Shown piece by piece: positions 1-8,100 of a DNA stretch of 64,000 bases. How positions within the stretch are numbered: the stretch's first letter is position 1; each line of letters begins with the position of its first letter. The notes beneath the pieces were generated by a model. The model ran no database searches and was not told where the DNA came from. It saw only the letters and a list, made by a program, of their open reading frames with translations. The DNA is from Aridibaculum aurantiacum (GTDB lineage: Bacteria > Bacteroidota > Bacteroidia > Chitinophagales > Chitinophagaceae): NCBI RefSeq assembly GCF_017355875.1, contig NZ_JAFEWC010000001.1:558001-622000 (forward strand), in the 5' to 3' direction. Made by a program: the position numbers and the translations under genes.

Positions 1-475
1 GGAGTGCAAACTTGCTGATGCTGTACGAGCCTCCGTTAGCATATGCCTGCAACGAAGCAATTGAGCAGATGTTGAAGATATGTCCGCTCCTACGCTCCAT
101 CATGGCTGGCAACATAGCGCGGGTAAAATGGTAGGCACTATAGAGGTTTACTTCTATCATCTTTTCCAGCGTTCCTTCCTCTTCATTGTAGATGCTGCCG
201 GGAATAAACTGGCCTGCATTATTTATCAGTACATCAGGTACAAGTGCAGCTTCAATCAGCTGAGCAGCAAAAGTTTTTACTTGCGCAGGAATTGACATGT
301 CTACTTCATAAGTATGAACTGTGGCAGCGGTATTCACTTTAGCTATATCTGCCACAGCTGCATCCAGCGATTGCCTGCTTCGCGAACAGATGATAATGGA
401 ATGACCTTCTTTAGCAAAACGTTCTGCAACTGCTTTTCCTATTCCCTTGCTGGCACCGGTTATTACAATGTTCAT
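1..475 (-). CDS. SDR-family oxidoreductase, 3' end outside window
   Basis: Short-chain dehydrogenase/reductase, an NAD(P)-dependent enzyme of the Rossmann-fold SDR family; substrate not deducible. Reading the minus strand from the ATG at 475, the protein begins MNIVITGASKGIGKAVAERF, which contains the TGxxxGIG cofactor loop at residues 6-13. An NNAG motif follows near residue 90, then a catalytic-type serine (CSIAS) and YSISK, the YxxxK active-site pair, close to the window edge. About 158 residues are visible of the usual 230-260, so the C-terminus lies outside. It is divergent from the HAD gene at 601 and shares a 125-bp intergenic region with it. Confidence 0.9.
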   Translation of the reverse strand, partial: MNIVITGASKGIGKAVAERFAKEGHSIIICSRSRQSLDAAVADIAKVNTAATVHTYEVDMSIPAQVKTFAAQLIEAALVPDVLINNAGQFIPGSIYNEEEGTLEKMIEVNLYSAYHFTRAMLPAMMERRSGHIFNICSIASLQAYANGGSYSISKFAL

Positions 476-600
476 AATATATTGTTACTGGTAAATGTTT
501 TCGCTCACCAAACGCGAAGTAACTCCTTTTGCCGCTACACCGGCCACTGCTTTCACCTTTCTTTGTCAAGCTTTTGCCATGCTACCAGTAACTTGCAGCC

Positions 601-1296
601 ATGGCCTACAAACACCTGTTCTTCGATCTGGATCATACGCTGTGGGATTTTGAGACTAATTCTAAAGAAACGCTCCGCGACCTATTTGGCGAGTATGATC
701 TATACAATTCTGTTACACAAGATTTTGAAGGATTTTACCGTACCTATTCATTTCATAATAAACGCCTGTGGGACAGGTATCACCATGGTTTTATAAAACA
801 AGAAGAACTGAAGTGGAAGCGGATGTGGCATACACTGCTGGAGTATAAAATTGGCGATGAGAAACTTTCTAAAAAACTAAGCGAAGCATATCTGGAAATT
901 TTGCCCAACAAAAAAGGTTTGTTTCCCTACACGATCGAGATACTGGAATACCTGGTAAAAAAGGGTTATGTACTTCATCTTATAACCAATGGTTTTGAGA
1001 AAGTGCAGTGGCGAAAACTGGAGAATTCGGGCATAGGTAAATATTTCATCGAAGTCATCACTTCCGAATCCGCTTCCTGCCTGAAGCCACAAAAAGCAAT
1101 TTTTGATTTTGCTATCAACCGCGCCAAGTGCTGCTACGAAGAAAGCCTGATGTTGGGCGACAACCTGGATGCTGATATACAGGGAGCCATCAACGCAGGT
1201 ATGGATACTGTCTTTGTCAACCATATTCAAGAGCCAACAGACCTGAAGCCGACATATATCATTCACCATCTGAAAGAACTGGAACAGATACTGTAG
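601..1296 (+). CDS. HAD-superfamily hydrolase, YjjG-like nucleotidase type
   Basis: Cytoplasmic HAD phosphohydrolase resembling the YjjG (non-canonical pyrimidine nucleotidase) group. Motif I is FFDLDHTLWD at residues 7-16, with nucleophile D9 and acid/base D11. Motif II is the LITNG stretch, motif III the lysine in LKPQKAIF, and motif IV MLGDNLDADIQGA, which binds magnesium. The 231-residue length fits the family. YjjG enzymes dephosphorylate nucleoside monophosphates and help exclude modified nucleotides; that role here is inference from family resemblance, and other HAD substrates are possible. A hairpin terminator follows directly. Confidence 0.88.
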   Translation: MAYKHLFFDLDHTLWDFETNSKETLRDLFGEYDLYNSVTQDFEGFYRTYSFHNKRLWDRYHHGFIKQEELKWKRMWHTLLEYKIGDEKLSKKLSEAYLEILPNKKGLFPYTIEILEYLVKKGYVLHLITNGFEKVQWRKLENSGIGKYFIEVITSESASCLKPQKAIFDFAINRAKCCYEESLMLGDNLDADIQGAINAGMDTVFVNHIQEPTDLKPTYIIHHLKELEQIL

Positions 1297-1303
1297 AAAT
1301 AAA

Positions 1304-1326
1304 AAAGCTCCCGGCGTGGGAGCTTT
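1304..1326. terminator. Bidirectional hairpin terminator between convergent genes
   Basis: A perfect 9-bp stem (AAAGCTCCC / GGGAGCTTT) with a GGCGT loop lies between the HAD gene and the convergent small-peptide gene. It has an A run before it and T-rich sequence after it, so it could work on both strands. Confidence 0.75.
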
Positions 1327-1345
1327 AATGTTTTTTGCAAGAAGA

Positions 1346-1525
1346 TTAAGCTGCTGGTTTAGTGGCTTTTTTATCTTCTTTTTTGTGACACTCTTTCTTG
1401 TCACCTTTCTTGCAACACTCTTTCTTTTCTTCTTTTTTGCAACATGCTTTCTTGTCGCCATCGCAGGCAAATGCAGCACCAGTTGACAATAAGGCAACAG
1501 TAGCAATCATCAATAACTTTTTCAT
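1346..1525 (-). CDS. Small exported Cys/Lys-rich peptide, 59 aa
   Basis: Unrecognised short gene. From the ATG at 1525 it encodes a clear signal peptide (MKKLLMIATVALLSTGAAFA, likely signal peptidase I cut before C21). The mature part is about 39 residues and almost entirely Lys, Glu, Asp and Cys: ACCKKEEKKECCKKGDKKEC. CC, CC and CH pairs recur every nine residues (28/29, 37/38, 46/47). The pattern suggests metal binding or a disulfide-bonded periplasmic peptide; this is inference. The signal sequence, clean stop and shared terminator with the HAD gene argue that it is real. A longer overlapping open frame on the same strand (877-1506) has no such features. Confidence 0.72.
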   Translation of the reverse strand: MKKLLMIATVALLSTGAAFACDGDKKACCKKEEKKECCKKGDKKECHKKEDKKATKPAA

Positions 1526-1612
1526 ATGGATCTTATTTAAGGTTTCTGCTTTAAATGTACAGTAATCAACGAATTGCAGCTTCAGAAATTGTAGGATTGG
1601 CTAAAGGATGTG

Positions 1613-2275
1613 TTAATCCTTTATGGTTGCCAATACGGTAACACCGCCTTTTACTACTTCATTCAGTTTGACGTTCACTTCTGTACCTACAGGCAACAGA
1701 AGATCTACGCGGCTACCAAACTTTATAAAGCCCAGTTCTTCTCCCTGTACCACCTGTTGGCCCACCTTCAGGTAGTTCACAATACGTTTAGCCAAGGCGC
1801 CGGCTATTTGTTTTACCAGCACTTCCGTTCCGCCATTCTTTATTACCACGCTATATCTTTCGTTCTCAGTGCTCGACTTTGGATGCCAGGCCACCAGGTA
1901 TTTTCCTTTATGATATTGGCTGTATACAACCTCGCCGCTTAGCGGGTTGCGGTTCACGTGCACATTAGCAGGGCTCATAAATACACTCACCTGCAATCTC
2001 TTGTCTTTAAAATATTCTTCATCTACTACTTCTTCTATCACTACTACTTTACCATCTGCAGGGCAAATGATCTGTTTTTCGTGTACGGTTAGCAGCCGCT
2101 TTGGAATGCGGAAAAACGAAACGATGAACAGGAATAAAATAACAGAAGCTGAAAAAATAATAGCAGCGGTTACAGGATAATTGCCGCTGATAAAGATGAA
2201 CGACCCAATATTGATGAGGCCGAAAATCAGCGCTGCAATACCAATTGATTTGTAACCCTCTTTGTGAATAGTCAT
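1613..2275 (-). CDS. psd: Phosphatidylserine decarboxylase family protein
   Basis: Short-form phosphatidylserine decarboxylase, which makes phosphatidylethanolamine at the inner membrane. Two hydrophobic segments lie in the first 55 residues, followed by the PADGKV motif at about residue 72 and FMSPANVHVNRNP at 99-111, both typical of the family. Near the C-terminus is KFGSR, where G187-S188 would be the self-cleavage site that turns the serine into the pyruvoyl group. The 220-residue length fits the short archaeal/Bacteroidota type. A TATATTTG box, a Bacteroidota -7-type element, is present on the minus strand at 2293-2300, about 18 bases before the start. Confidence 0.92.
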   Translation of the reverse strand: MTIHKEGYKSIGIAALIFGLINIGSFIFISGNYPVTAAIIFSASVILFLFIVSFFRIPKRLLTVHEKQIICPADGKVVVIEEVVDEEYFKDKRLQVSVFMSPANVHVNRNPLSGEVVYSQYHKGKYLVAWHPKSSTENERYSVVIKNGGTEVLVKQIAGALAKRIVNYLKVGQQVVQGEELGFIKFGSRVDLLLPVGTEVNVKLNEVVKGGVTVLATIKD

Positions 2276-2339
2276 TTAAAAAATTTGTCGTGCAAATATA
2301 GCCAGCTAATCCAGAGAGAAAAAAGAAGTAGAGGAGGAG

Positions 2340-2490
2340 GGGTAGGCGTTAGGCAAAAGTCAAAAGTCAAAAGGCAAAAAGAAAAAGCACAATTAAAAGG
2401 AGAACTATGATATCATCTAGCTTCCATTAAATCCCAAAATCTCCAAATCCCTAAATATAAAATCAACAATCTAAAATCTAAAATTCTCAA
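2340..2490. repeat. Low-complexity intergenic word repeats
   Basis: Spacer upstream of psd and downstream of the MerC-like gene. It holds iterated short words: AAAAGTCAAAAGTCAAAAGG near 2355, then a run of AAATC/CAATC/AAAATCT variants up to 2489. Similar texture recurs in other spacers in this window. No coding content was seen. Confidence 0.6.
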
Positions 2491-2897
2491 TGTCCTATCA
2501 ATTCCTCGTGGTTGCAGTCCTCGGCATGGGCATGGTTATGACGGCGGCAGGAGCGATAATTAGATACATGTCCTACTACTATACCAATAATAGCAGGAGC
2601 CAGCAGCCAATTTTCGTAGTGGATGAAGAAAAGCTTGAGAACCAGGAAGGTGAAGCCAATGGAGAAGATGATCATTGGCCACAGGCTGTGGTGGTGCTTA
2701 CGCCAGCCGTGGTAAAGCGAATAGATGCCGATGCAAAATGCCAGCATCACCATAAACGTTTCGAAGTACAGGTTGTGAAGCAGGTTGATACCAAACAGTG
2801 GCAGTGTTGTGAGAAACAATGGTAATAAGGCACAGTGAATAGCACACGCCAGTGATGTAGCTATTCCTATTGCGTCCCAATTGATCTTAAAATTCAT
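2487..2897 (-). CDS. MerC-domain membrane protein
   Basis: Small integral membrane protein of the MerC family (136 aa from the ATG at 2897). About four hydrophobic segments are visible. The first contains SLACAIHCALLPL, with the paired cysteines of MerC transporters, and the tail is His/Cys-rich (SCRRHNHAHAEDCNHEE), a likely metal-binding end. Bacteroidota MerC-domain proteins often sit with Fur-family regulators and may handle zinc or other metals rather than mercury; that is inference. I chose 2897 rather than the longer frame from 2924 because the upstream codons overlap the 15-bp palindrome at 2920-2934 and add a weak N-terminus. Confidence 0.82.
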   Translation of the reverse strand: MNFKINWDAIGIATSLACAIHCALLPLFLTTLPLFGINLLHNLYFETFMVMLAFCIGIYSLYHGWRKHHHSLWPMIIFSIGFTFLVLKLFFIHYENWLLAPAIIGIVVGHVSNYRSCRRHNHAHAEDCNHEELIGH

Positions 2898-2919
2898 GCG
2901 GACGGCAAAGGTATGGGTC

Positions 2920-2934
2920 TGCAACTAAGTTGCA
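2920..2934. promoter_or_regulatory. 15-bp palindromic operator candidate
   Basis: TGCAACTAAGTTGCA is a perfect inverted repeat about a central base. It lies between the divergent MerC-like gene and the SCO1/Fur operon, 23 bp before the MerC-like start and 77 bp before SCO1. A Fur-family regulator is encoded two genes away, so it is a natural candidate binder. The TAACTTTG element at 2985-2992 could be the -7 box for the rightward operon. Confidence 0.6.
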
Positions 2935-3010
2935 AAATTACAATGGCAGCATTTGTAATATAAAAGTGTTAACAGTAGCAGGTGTAACTTTGCCGAAAGT
3001 TTTACCCCCC

Positions 3011-3670
3011 ATGACCAAAAAGATCCTCTGGTATAGCATCTTCTTTATCATTCTCACCGGTGCTTTCTTCTATTTTGTATTTGCCGGCACCGATAATTAC
3101 AAGTTCAAAAGTCCTACGGTTAGTTATGTAAAACCTTTTTCATTTATCAACCAGGATGGGCGCACCATCACCGAGCAAGACCTGCAGGGAAAGGTGACCG
3201 TGGTTGAATATTTTTTTACAACGTGCAAAGGTATTTGCCCACGCATGCATAGCAGCATGAGCAAGATCTACGATAAGTTTAAAGAAGAACCTGCTTTCCA
3301 GGTACTGGCTCATACCGTACAGCCCGAAATTGATAGCATTCCGCGCTTACGCTATTATGCCGACAGTATGAAGATTGATACTAAGAAGTGGAACCTCGTT
3401 ACCGGCCGCAAAGACAGTTTGTATAATGCTGCTCGTGTAAGCTACCTGTTGGATGATCCAAAGAACAGCGTAGAAAAATTAGAAGATCAGTTCATCCATA
3501 CACAGTTTTTTGCGCTGGTAGATAAAAGTGGCAATGTGCGCGGCGGTGTTTTCGACGCACTCAAAGCTGATGAGATGCAAAAGCTTTCAACTACCATAGA
3601 AGAACTATTAAAAGAAAAGCAAGGGCCGTCATCGTTTGTAAATGGAATCTTCGGAAATTCACCCAGGTAA
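3011..3670 (+). CDS. SCO1/SenC family copper chaperone
   Basis: Membrane-anchored thioredoxin-fold protein of the SCO family, which delivers copper to the CuA site of cytochrome oxidase or acts as a thiol reductase. An N-terminal transmembrane anchor covers residues 5-25. The copper-binding CxxxC is at C72-C76 (TTCKGICP) and the third ligand is H163 (FIHTQFF). Length is 219 aa from the ATG at 3011; a TTG-started extension to 2930 is unlikely because it runs through the promoter. The stop is followed 17 bases later by the Fur-family gene, so they are probably co-transcribed. Confidence 0.92.
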   Translation: MTKKILWYSIFFIILTGAFFYFVFAGTDNYKFKSPTVSYVKPFSFINQDGRTITEQDLQGKVTVVEYFFTTCKGICPRMHSSMSKIYDKFKEEPAFQVLAHTVQPEIDSIPRLRYYADSMKIDTKKWNLVTGRKDSLYNAARVSYLLDDPKNSVEKLEDQFIHTQFFALVDKSGNVRGGVFDALKADEMQKLSTTIEELLKEKQGPSSFVNGIFGNSPR

Positions 3671-3687
3671 ATTTCAACCCTTACAAC

Positions 3688-4128
3688 ATGCATTCTTCTT
3701 CAATAAAAGATATCCTAAAGCGTAACCAACTGAGCGTTACCGATAGCAGGAAGAAAATTCTTGAACTCTTCCAGGCTAATGATGGTGCATTGGCACATAA
3801 TGATATTGAAAGGCAAACAGGTGAGAAGTTTGACCGAGTGACCATATACAGAACCCTTCAAACTTTTGTAGAGAAAGGCATCATACATACCATTCCCACT
3901 GCTGATAATTCTATTTTATATGCGCTGTGCAAAGATGAGTGCAGTGAAGGCCATCACCACGACAACCATATACACTTTGTGTGCGACAACTGCAATAAGA
4001 CCTACTGCATGGACGATGTGGTAACTCCTGAAATAACACTTCCGCAAGGTTTTAAACCTGCTGTGATTGATGTGATAGCTACCGGTCTTTGTGCCGATTG
4101 TACTAGCAACAACAACCTGCTTCAGTAA
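3688..4128 (+). CDS. Fur-family transcriptional regulator
   Basis: Ferric-uptake-regulator family repressor, 146 aa. The N-terminal winged helix includes FDRVTIYRTLQTFVEKGII, the recognition-helix region. The C-terminal metal/dimerisation half has CKDECSEGHHHDNHIHFVC, a CxxC at C99/C102 and a second CxxC at C135/C138, which together form the structural zinc site of Fur/Zur/PerR proteins. The MerC and SCO1 neighbours suggest control of metal handling; whether it senses zinc, copper or peroxide cannot be told from sequence. The SMUG2-like gene starts two bases after its stop. Confidence 0.92.
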   Translation: MHSSSIKDILKRNQLSVTDSRKKILELFQANDGALAHNDIERQTGEKFDRVTIYRTLQTFVEKGIIHTIPTADNSILYALCKDECSEGHHHDNHIHFVCDNCNKTYCMDDVVTPEITLPQGFKPAVIDVIATGLCADCTSNNNLLQ

Positions 4129-4129
4129 A

Positions 4130-4807
4130 ATGACTTTAGGTAAACAGATACTGTCGTTCCTGTTTAACCTGCATTTTCCCGGTCCATTGCCCGAAGGTTT
4201 TGGTGTGCTTCATCCATTTGATGATGAAGAGACAAAACGCGTCTGCTCGCTGTTTTACAATACATATTATAATGACAACCAACCACGGTATTGTATCATA
4301 GGTATCAATCCGGGGCGCTTTGGTGCCGGAATCACTGGTGTGCCGTTTACTGATCCCATCAGGCTGCAACAAGTTTGTAAAATAGAAAATAATTGGGCGA
4401 AGCGACAGGAGCTTTCATCCGTATTTATATACGATGTAATAGAAGCTTTTGGCGGGCTTGAAAAGTTCAATAAGACCTTTTATATATCTGCTATAAGCCC
4501 ATTAGGGTTTGTAAAGGGTGGAAAAAATATTAACTACTACGACAATAAAGAATTACAGCAGAGCGTTACTCCATTTGCAGTAGAGTGTTTGCAAAAACAA
4601 CTGGCATGGGGCATGCATACTGATGTGGCTTTTTGCCTGGGCGAAGGCAAAAACTTCAAGTATTTTTCATCGTTGAATAAGCAACATTCTTTCTTCAAAA
4701 AAATAATCCCCGTACCTCACCCTAGGTTCATTATGCAATATAAGCTGCCACACAAGCAAGCTTATATAGATCAGTACCTGCAAGTTTTCTCCGGTAATAC
4801 GCGCTAA
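4130..4807 (+). CDS. SMUG2-type uracil-DNA glycosylase family protein (DUF4918)
   Basis: Predicted base-excision repair glycosylase of the uracil-DNA glycosylase superfamily, 225 aa. GINPGRFGAGITGVPFTDP forms the family's active-site loop, and PHPRF near the C-terminus is the H-containing motif that contacts the base and DNA. The ATG at 4130 lies two bases after the Fur stop, implying translational coupling; the GTG-started frame from 4091 would overlap the regulator. The family assignment is from motif memory, and the substrate base is unknown. Confidence 0.82.
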   Translation: MTLGKQILSFLFNLHFPGPLPEGFGVLHPFDDEETKRVCSLFYNTYYNDNQPRYCIIGINPGRFGAGITGVPFTDPIRLQQVCKIENNWAKRQELSSVFIYDVIEAFGGLEKFNKTFYISAISPLGFVKGGKNINYYDNKELQQSVTPFAVECLQKQLAWGMHTDVAFCLGEGKNFKYFSSLNKQHSFFKKIIPVPHPRFIMQYKLPHKQAYIDQYLQVFSGNTR

Positions 4808-5130
4808 GTCTCTTATTAAGTATCACTGAAAATTATTTTGTGTCCGTCATGGGTACTCAGATAATATTTCATGGTCATTGTGCGTTTATAGCTATACACT
4901 TTCACGGCTGCATAAGCTGCCATCCTATAGTCCAGAATTATGCAGAACCAACTGAAAAGGCTGATACCTATGAGAACCAAAACACTACTAGAACAAAAGC
5001 ATGATCACCAACTATTACCCAACGCATCTTTATATCAGCATAATCTTACTGTAGCTACTGCTTTGCAGTATGTTCCTACGCTTTCGCCATCTTTTACCAC
5101 CACTACAACTAATACAAACATCGCAGTCGC
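4808..5130. other. 323-bp leader before the giant adhesin gene
   Basis: No confident gene. An open frame at 4940-5134 (64 aa, Thr/Leu/Gln-rich, no signal peptide) ends in TGA overlapping the adhesin ATG as ATGA. That could reflect translational coupling or chance. No clear TTTG/TAnnTTTG pair was found, so the promoter is not located. Confidence 0.4.
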
Positions 5131-8100
5131 ATGAGGAGATTTCTACTTTTCATATGGCTGTTGATACTGGTAAGCTTTGCTATGCCTGCCAATGCAGGTA
5201 TAGAATTGATAAGATCCGGATCTTACCTGGTGAATATGGGGGTTGTTCCTCAAACGGTAGGTAATGGACTAAAGCCGTATGGTCTTGTATACGACCTTTT
5301 AAAGAATCATAATGTACCCGTAAAATGGGTTATCAATCCATCTAAAGGAAAGGATGGCGTTGACTTTTCTCATAATGGTACACTATACGCAGGAGGTACT
5401 TTTGTTATACCTGCTGAATACCGTACACCTGCAGTAAATGCAGTGCTGGCATCGTGGGCAGCACAAGGTGTGGTAGGAAATACTTCTTCGGCAGATCTGT
5501 CGCTGCCTGTTTATAAAACCTTGACCCACGCACCTACATGGGTTTTGGATAGAACAAGTGGATCACTTGCTGTTGCTTATTTCAATAATGCAGGTATTCC
5601 TGCATCGGCTTATGGTGGCTCTAGTGCCACTGGCTGGAAAGATCCTTCGCAGCTAACAGCATGCGATGATATTTTTGTAATGCCTCATGCTGATGTAAGC
5701 TGGAACACGCACAACAACCTTCGCACATGGAACAGTACAGCAAAAGGAAATATCTGGACAGGTTGCCACGCAGCCAGCCAGTTAGAAAACATTACTGATG
5801 CTGGTGGTACAACGCAACTTAATTTTCTTACTACCACTGGTATGGTGCCGGCTACTTCGCACCAGGATGGAACATTACCTTTTCAATATGGTGCACATGG
5901 CCAGCCGGTAATGCAGTTTGTTCGCTCATTAGATAATGCGGTGAACAACGGTACAGAAAAAGTTTACCTGCCACAGAATGGTGGCGCATGGAGACCAACT
6001 ACCACATTGGGTGTTTTCAATAATAGTCATACAAATATTCCGGGTTTGTCTGCAGGTCCTTCTGCAGCATTGGCATTTGGCAGAGGCTTTGGAAATAACA
6101 ACAATGGCTGGGTAATGTATGAAGCAGGTCACAACCTGAACAACACCGGTACCATTGCAGAAAGAGTAGCAGCGCAACGTGCATTTTTCAATTTCTCATT
6201 TTTTAGTGCTGCTGATAAAAATGCGGCTTTTGATATTCAGCTAAATAATATACCGCAAGTTGTTTACCCTGCTACGCCGTATAATATTTCTTTCACCGTT
6301 CCATCAACAGTAGATCTTTCTGCATATAGCATTCAATGGACTTCTTCTAACGGGGGAAGTTTTTCGCCTTCTGCCAACCAGCAGAATGTTGTGTTTACAT
6401 CCTTACCTACTTCAGGTTATTCTATCATTTCTGTTTCTCTTACTGATGCTTGCGGTCGTGTAGTATTTGCCAGCCAGGGCATCTATACGTGTCCTGATAA
6501 TTTTACGCCAGCCAATGCAGGCGCAGATAGAATGGTTTGCTTGCAGGATACTATTCACCTGGCGGGAAATGCTCCTACTGCAGGAACAGGTACATGGAGA
6601 CAAATAAGTGGTCCGAACACAGCTGTGATAGCTAATGTTAACCAGCCTAATTCTACTGTATCAAATTTGGTAGCGGGTACTTATACTTTTACCTGGAGCA
6701 TAGGAAATAGTGCATGTACTGGTACTCCTGATACTGTAGTAATAACAATGTCGGCTGCAACAGTAGCAGGCACTACATCGGGTGCTGCCAATGTATGTGC
6801 TGGTGCTAACAGCGGAAATGTATTATTGAATAACCATACAGGTTCTGTAGTGCAGTGGGAACAGTCCACTAACAACGGAACTACATGGACAGCCATTGCC
6901 AACACTACCGCTAGTTTGGCTTATACCAATCTTACCACTACTACATGGTATAGAGCATTGGTTAGAAGTGGAGCATGTGCTTCTTTGTATTCATCGCATG
7001 TAGCTATCAATACTTTTCAACCAGTAACTATAGCAGACGCAGGCCCTGATAGAACAACTTGTTTGCAGGATACCATTAAGCTAAACAACAACTTGCCTGC
7101 TATTGGTACAGGTAGCTGGAGTATGGTAAGCGGCCCAAGCAATGCCACATTCACTGTAGAAAATGATACATCTGTTTTAGGTAACCTGAAGAATGGTACT
7201 TATACTTTGGTATGGACAATCTCAAACGGGGTTTGTCCTCCAAGCACAGATACGGTGATCATCAATATTCAATCTGCTTCACCTAACTGCGGATGTAACG
7301 TTAGTTTCCCGCCAGACCTGGTGGATTGTAACAACTCAACAGTTGTAACTGCCAACAACCCTAACTACAGGCCGGTTTATAGTTCTAATAATCCTTCAGA
7401 TAGGTATTCATGGACAATTACTGGAGGCCCGTTCAGCTACCAGGCAGGATCGGGTAAGAATAGCAGGTTTCCAAACATCAACTTCCAGAGTGGCTACATC
7501 TATACTATCTCTGTAGAATTTACCAATCCTTCAGGTACTTGTAGGGCTACCATGACGATGTATAGAAGCGTTGCTATCAATGCTGAGATTATTCAGCCGG
7601 TAAACAACGACACTACAATTACTTGTATGGAAGCTACACAAGTAAACTTGTTGGGAAGTGTAGCTGGACCATACAACAGTATTGTGTGGAGAACCACGGG
7701 TACAGGAACCTTCAACAACACGTCAATCCTCAACCCCGTTTACACATTCTCGGCAGCTGACAGGTTGAATGGAATGGTACGCCTTACTATGCGTGCTTAT
7801 GCTAACATCAACGGAAACTGTAGTGCAGATGACTCAGCTTTTCTTATTGTCCGTATTACACCAACTGTAATAGGGCGAGATACTTCTATAGCCAGGTGTT
7901 CTAATACGCCTGTTGACTATATGCCATTTGCTACACCTTCAGGATCTACTTTTAGCTGGACCTCACAAGTGATATCAGGTAATGTTTCAGGTAATTCTGA
8001 TTCTGGTACAAATCGTATTAATGACGTGCTCATCAATCATTCTTCTTTTGAAGATGCAGTGGTGCAGTATACTGTCATTCCTTACAATGGTCCTTGTGTG

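Noticed and set aside
877-1506. Minus-strand 209-codon open frame across the HAD gene and the small peptide gene
   Set aside because: It is antisense to a clear HAD protein, and within the small gene its reading is a Lys/Arg-rich artefact of the real frame.
2490-2825. Plus-strand 111-codon frame
   Set aside because: Antisense to the MerC-like gene, which has membrane segments, Cys motif and a good start.
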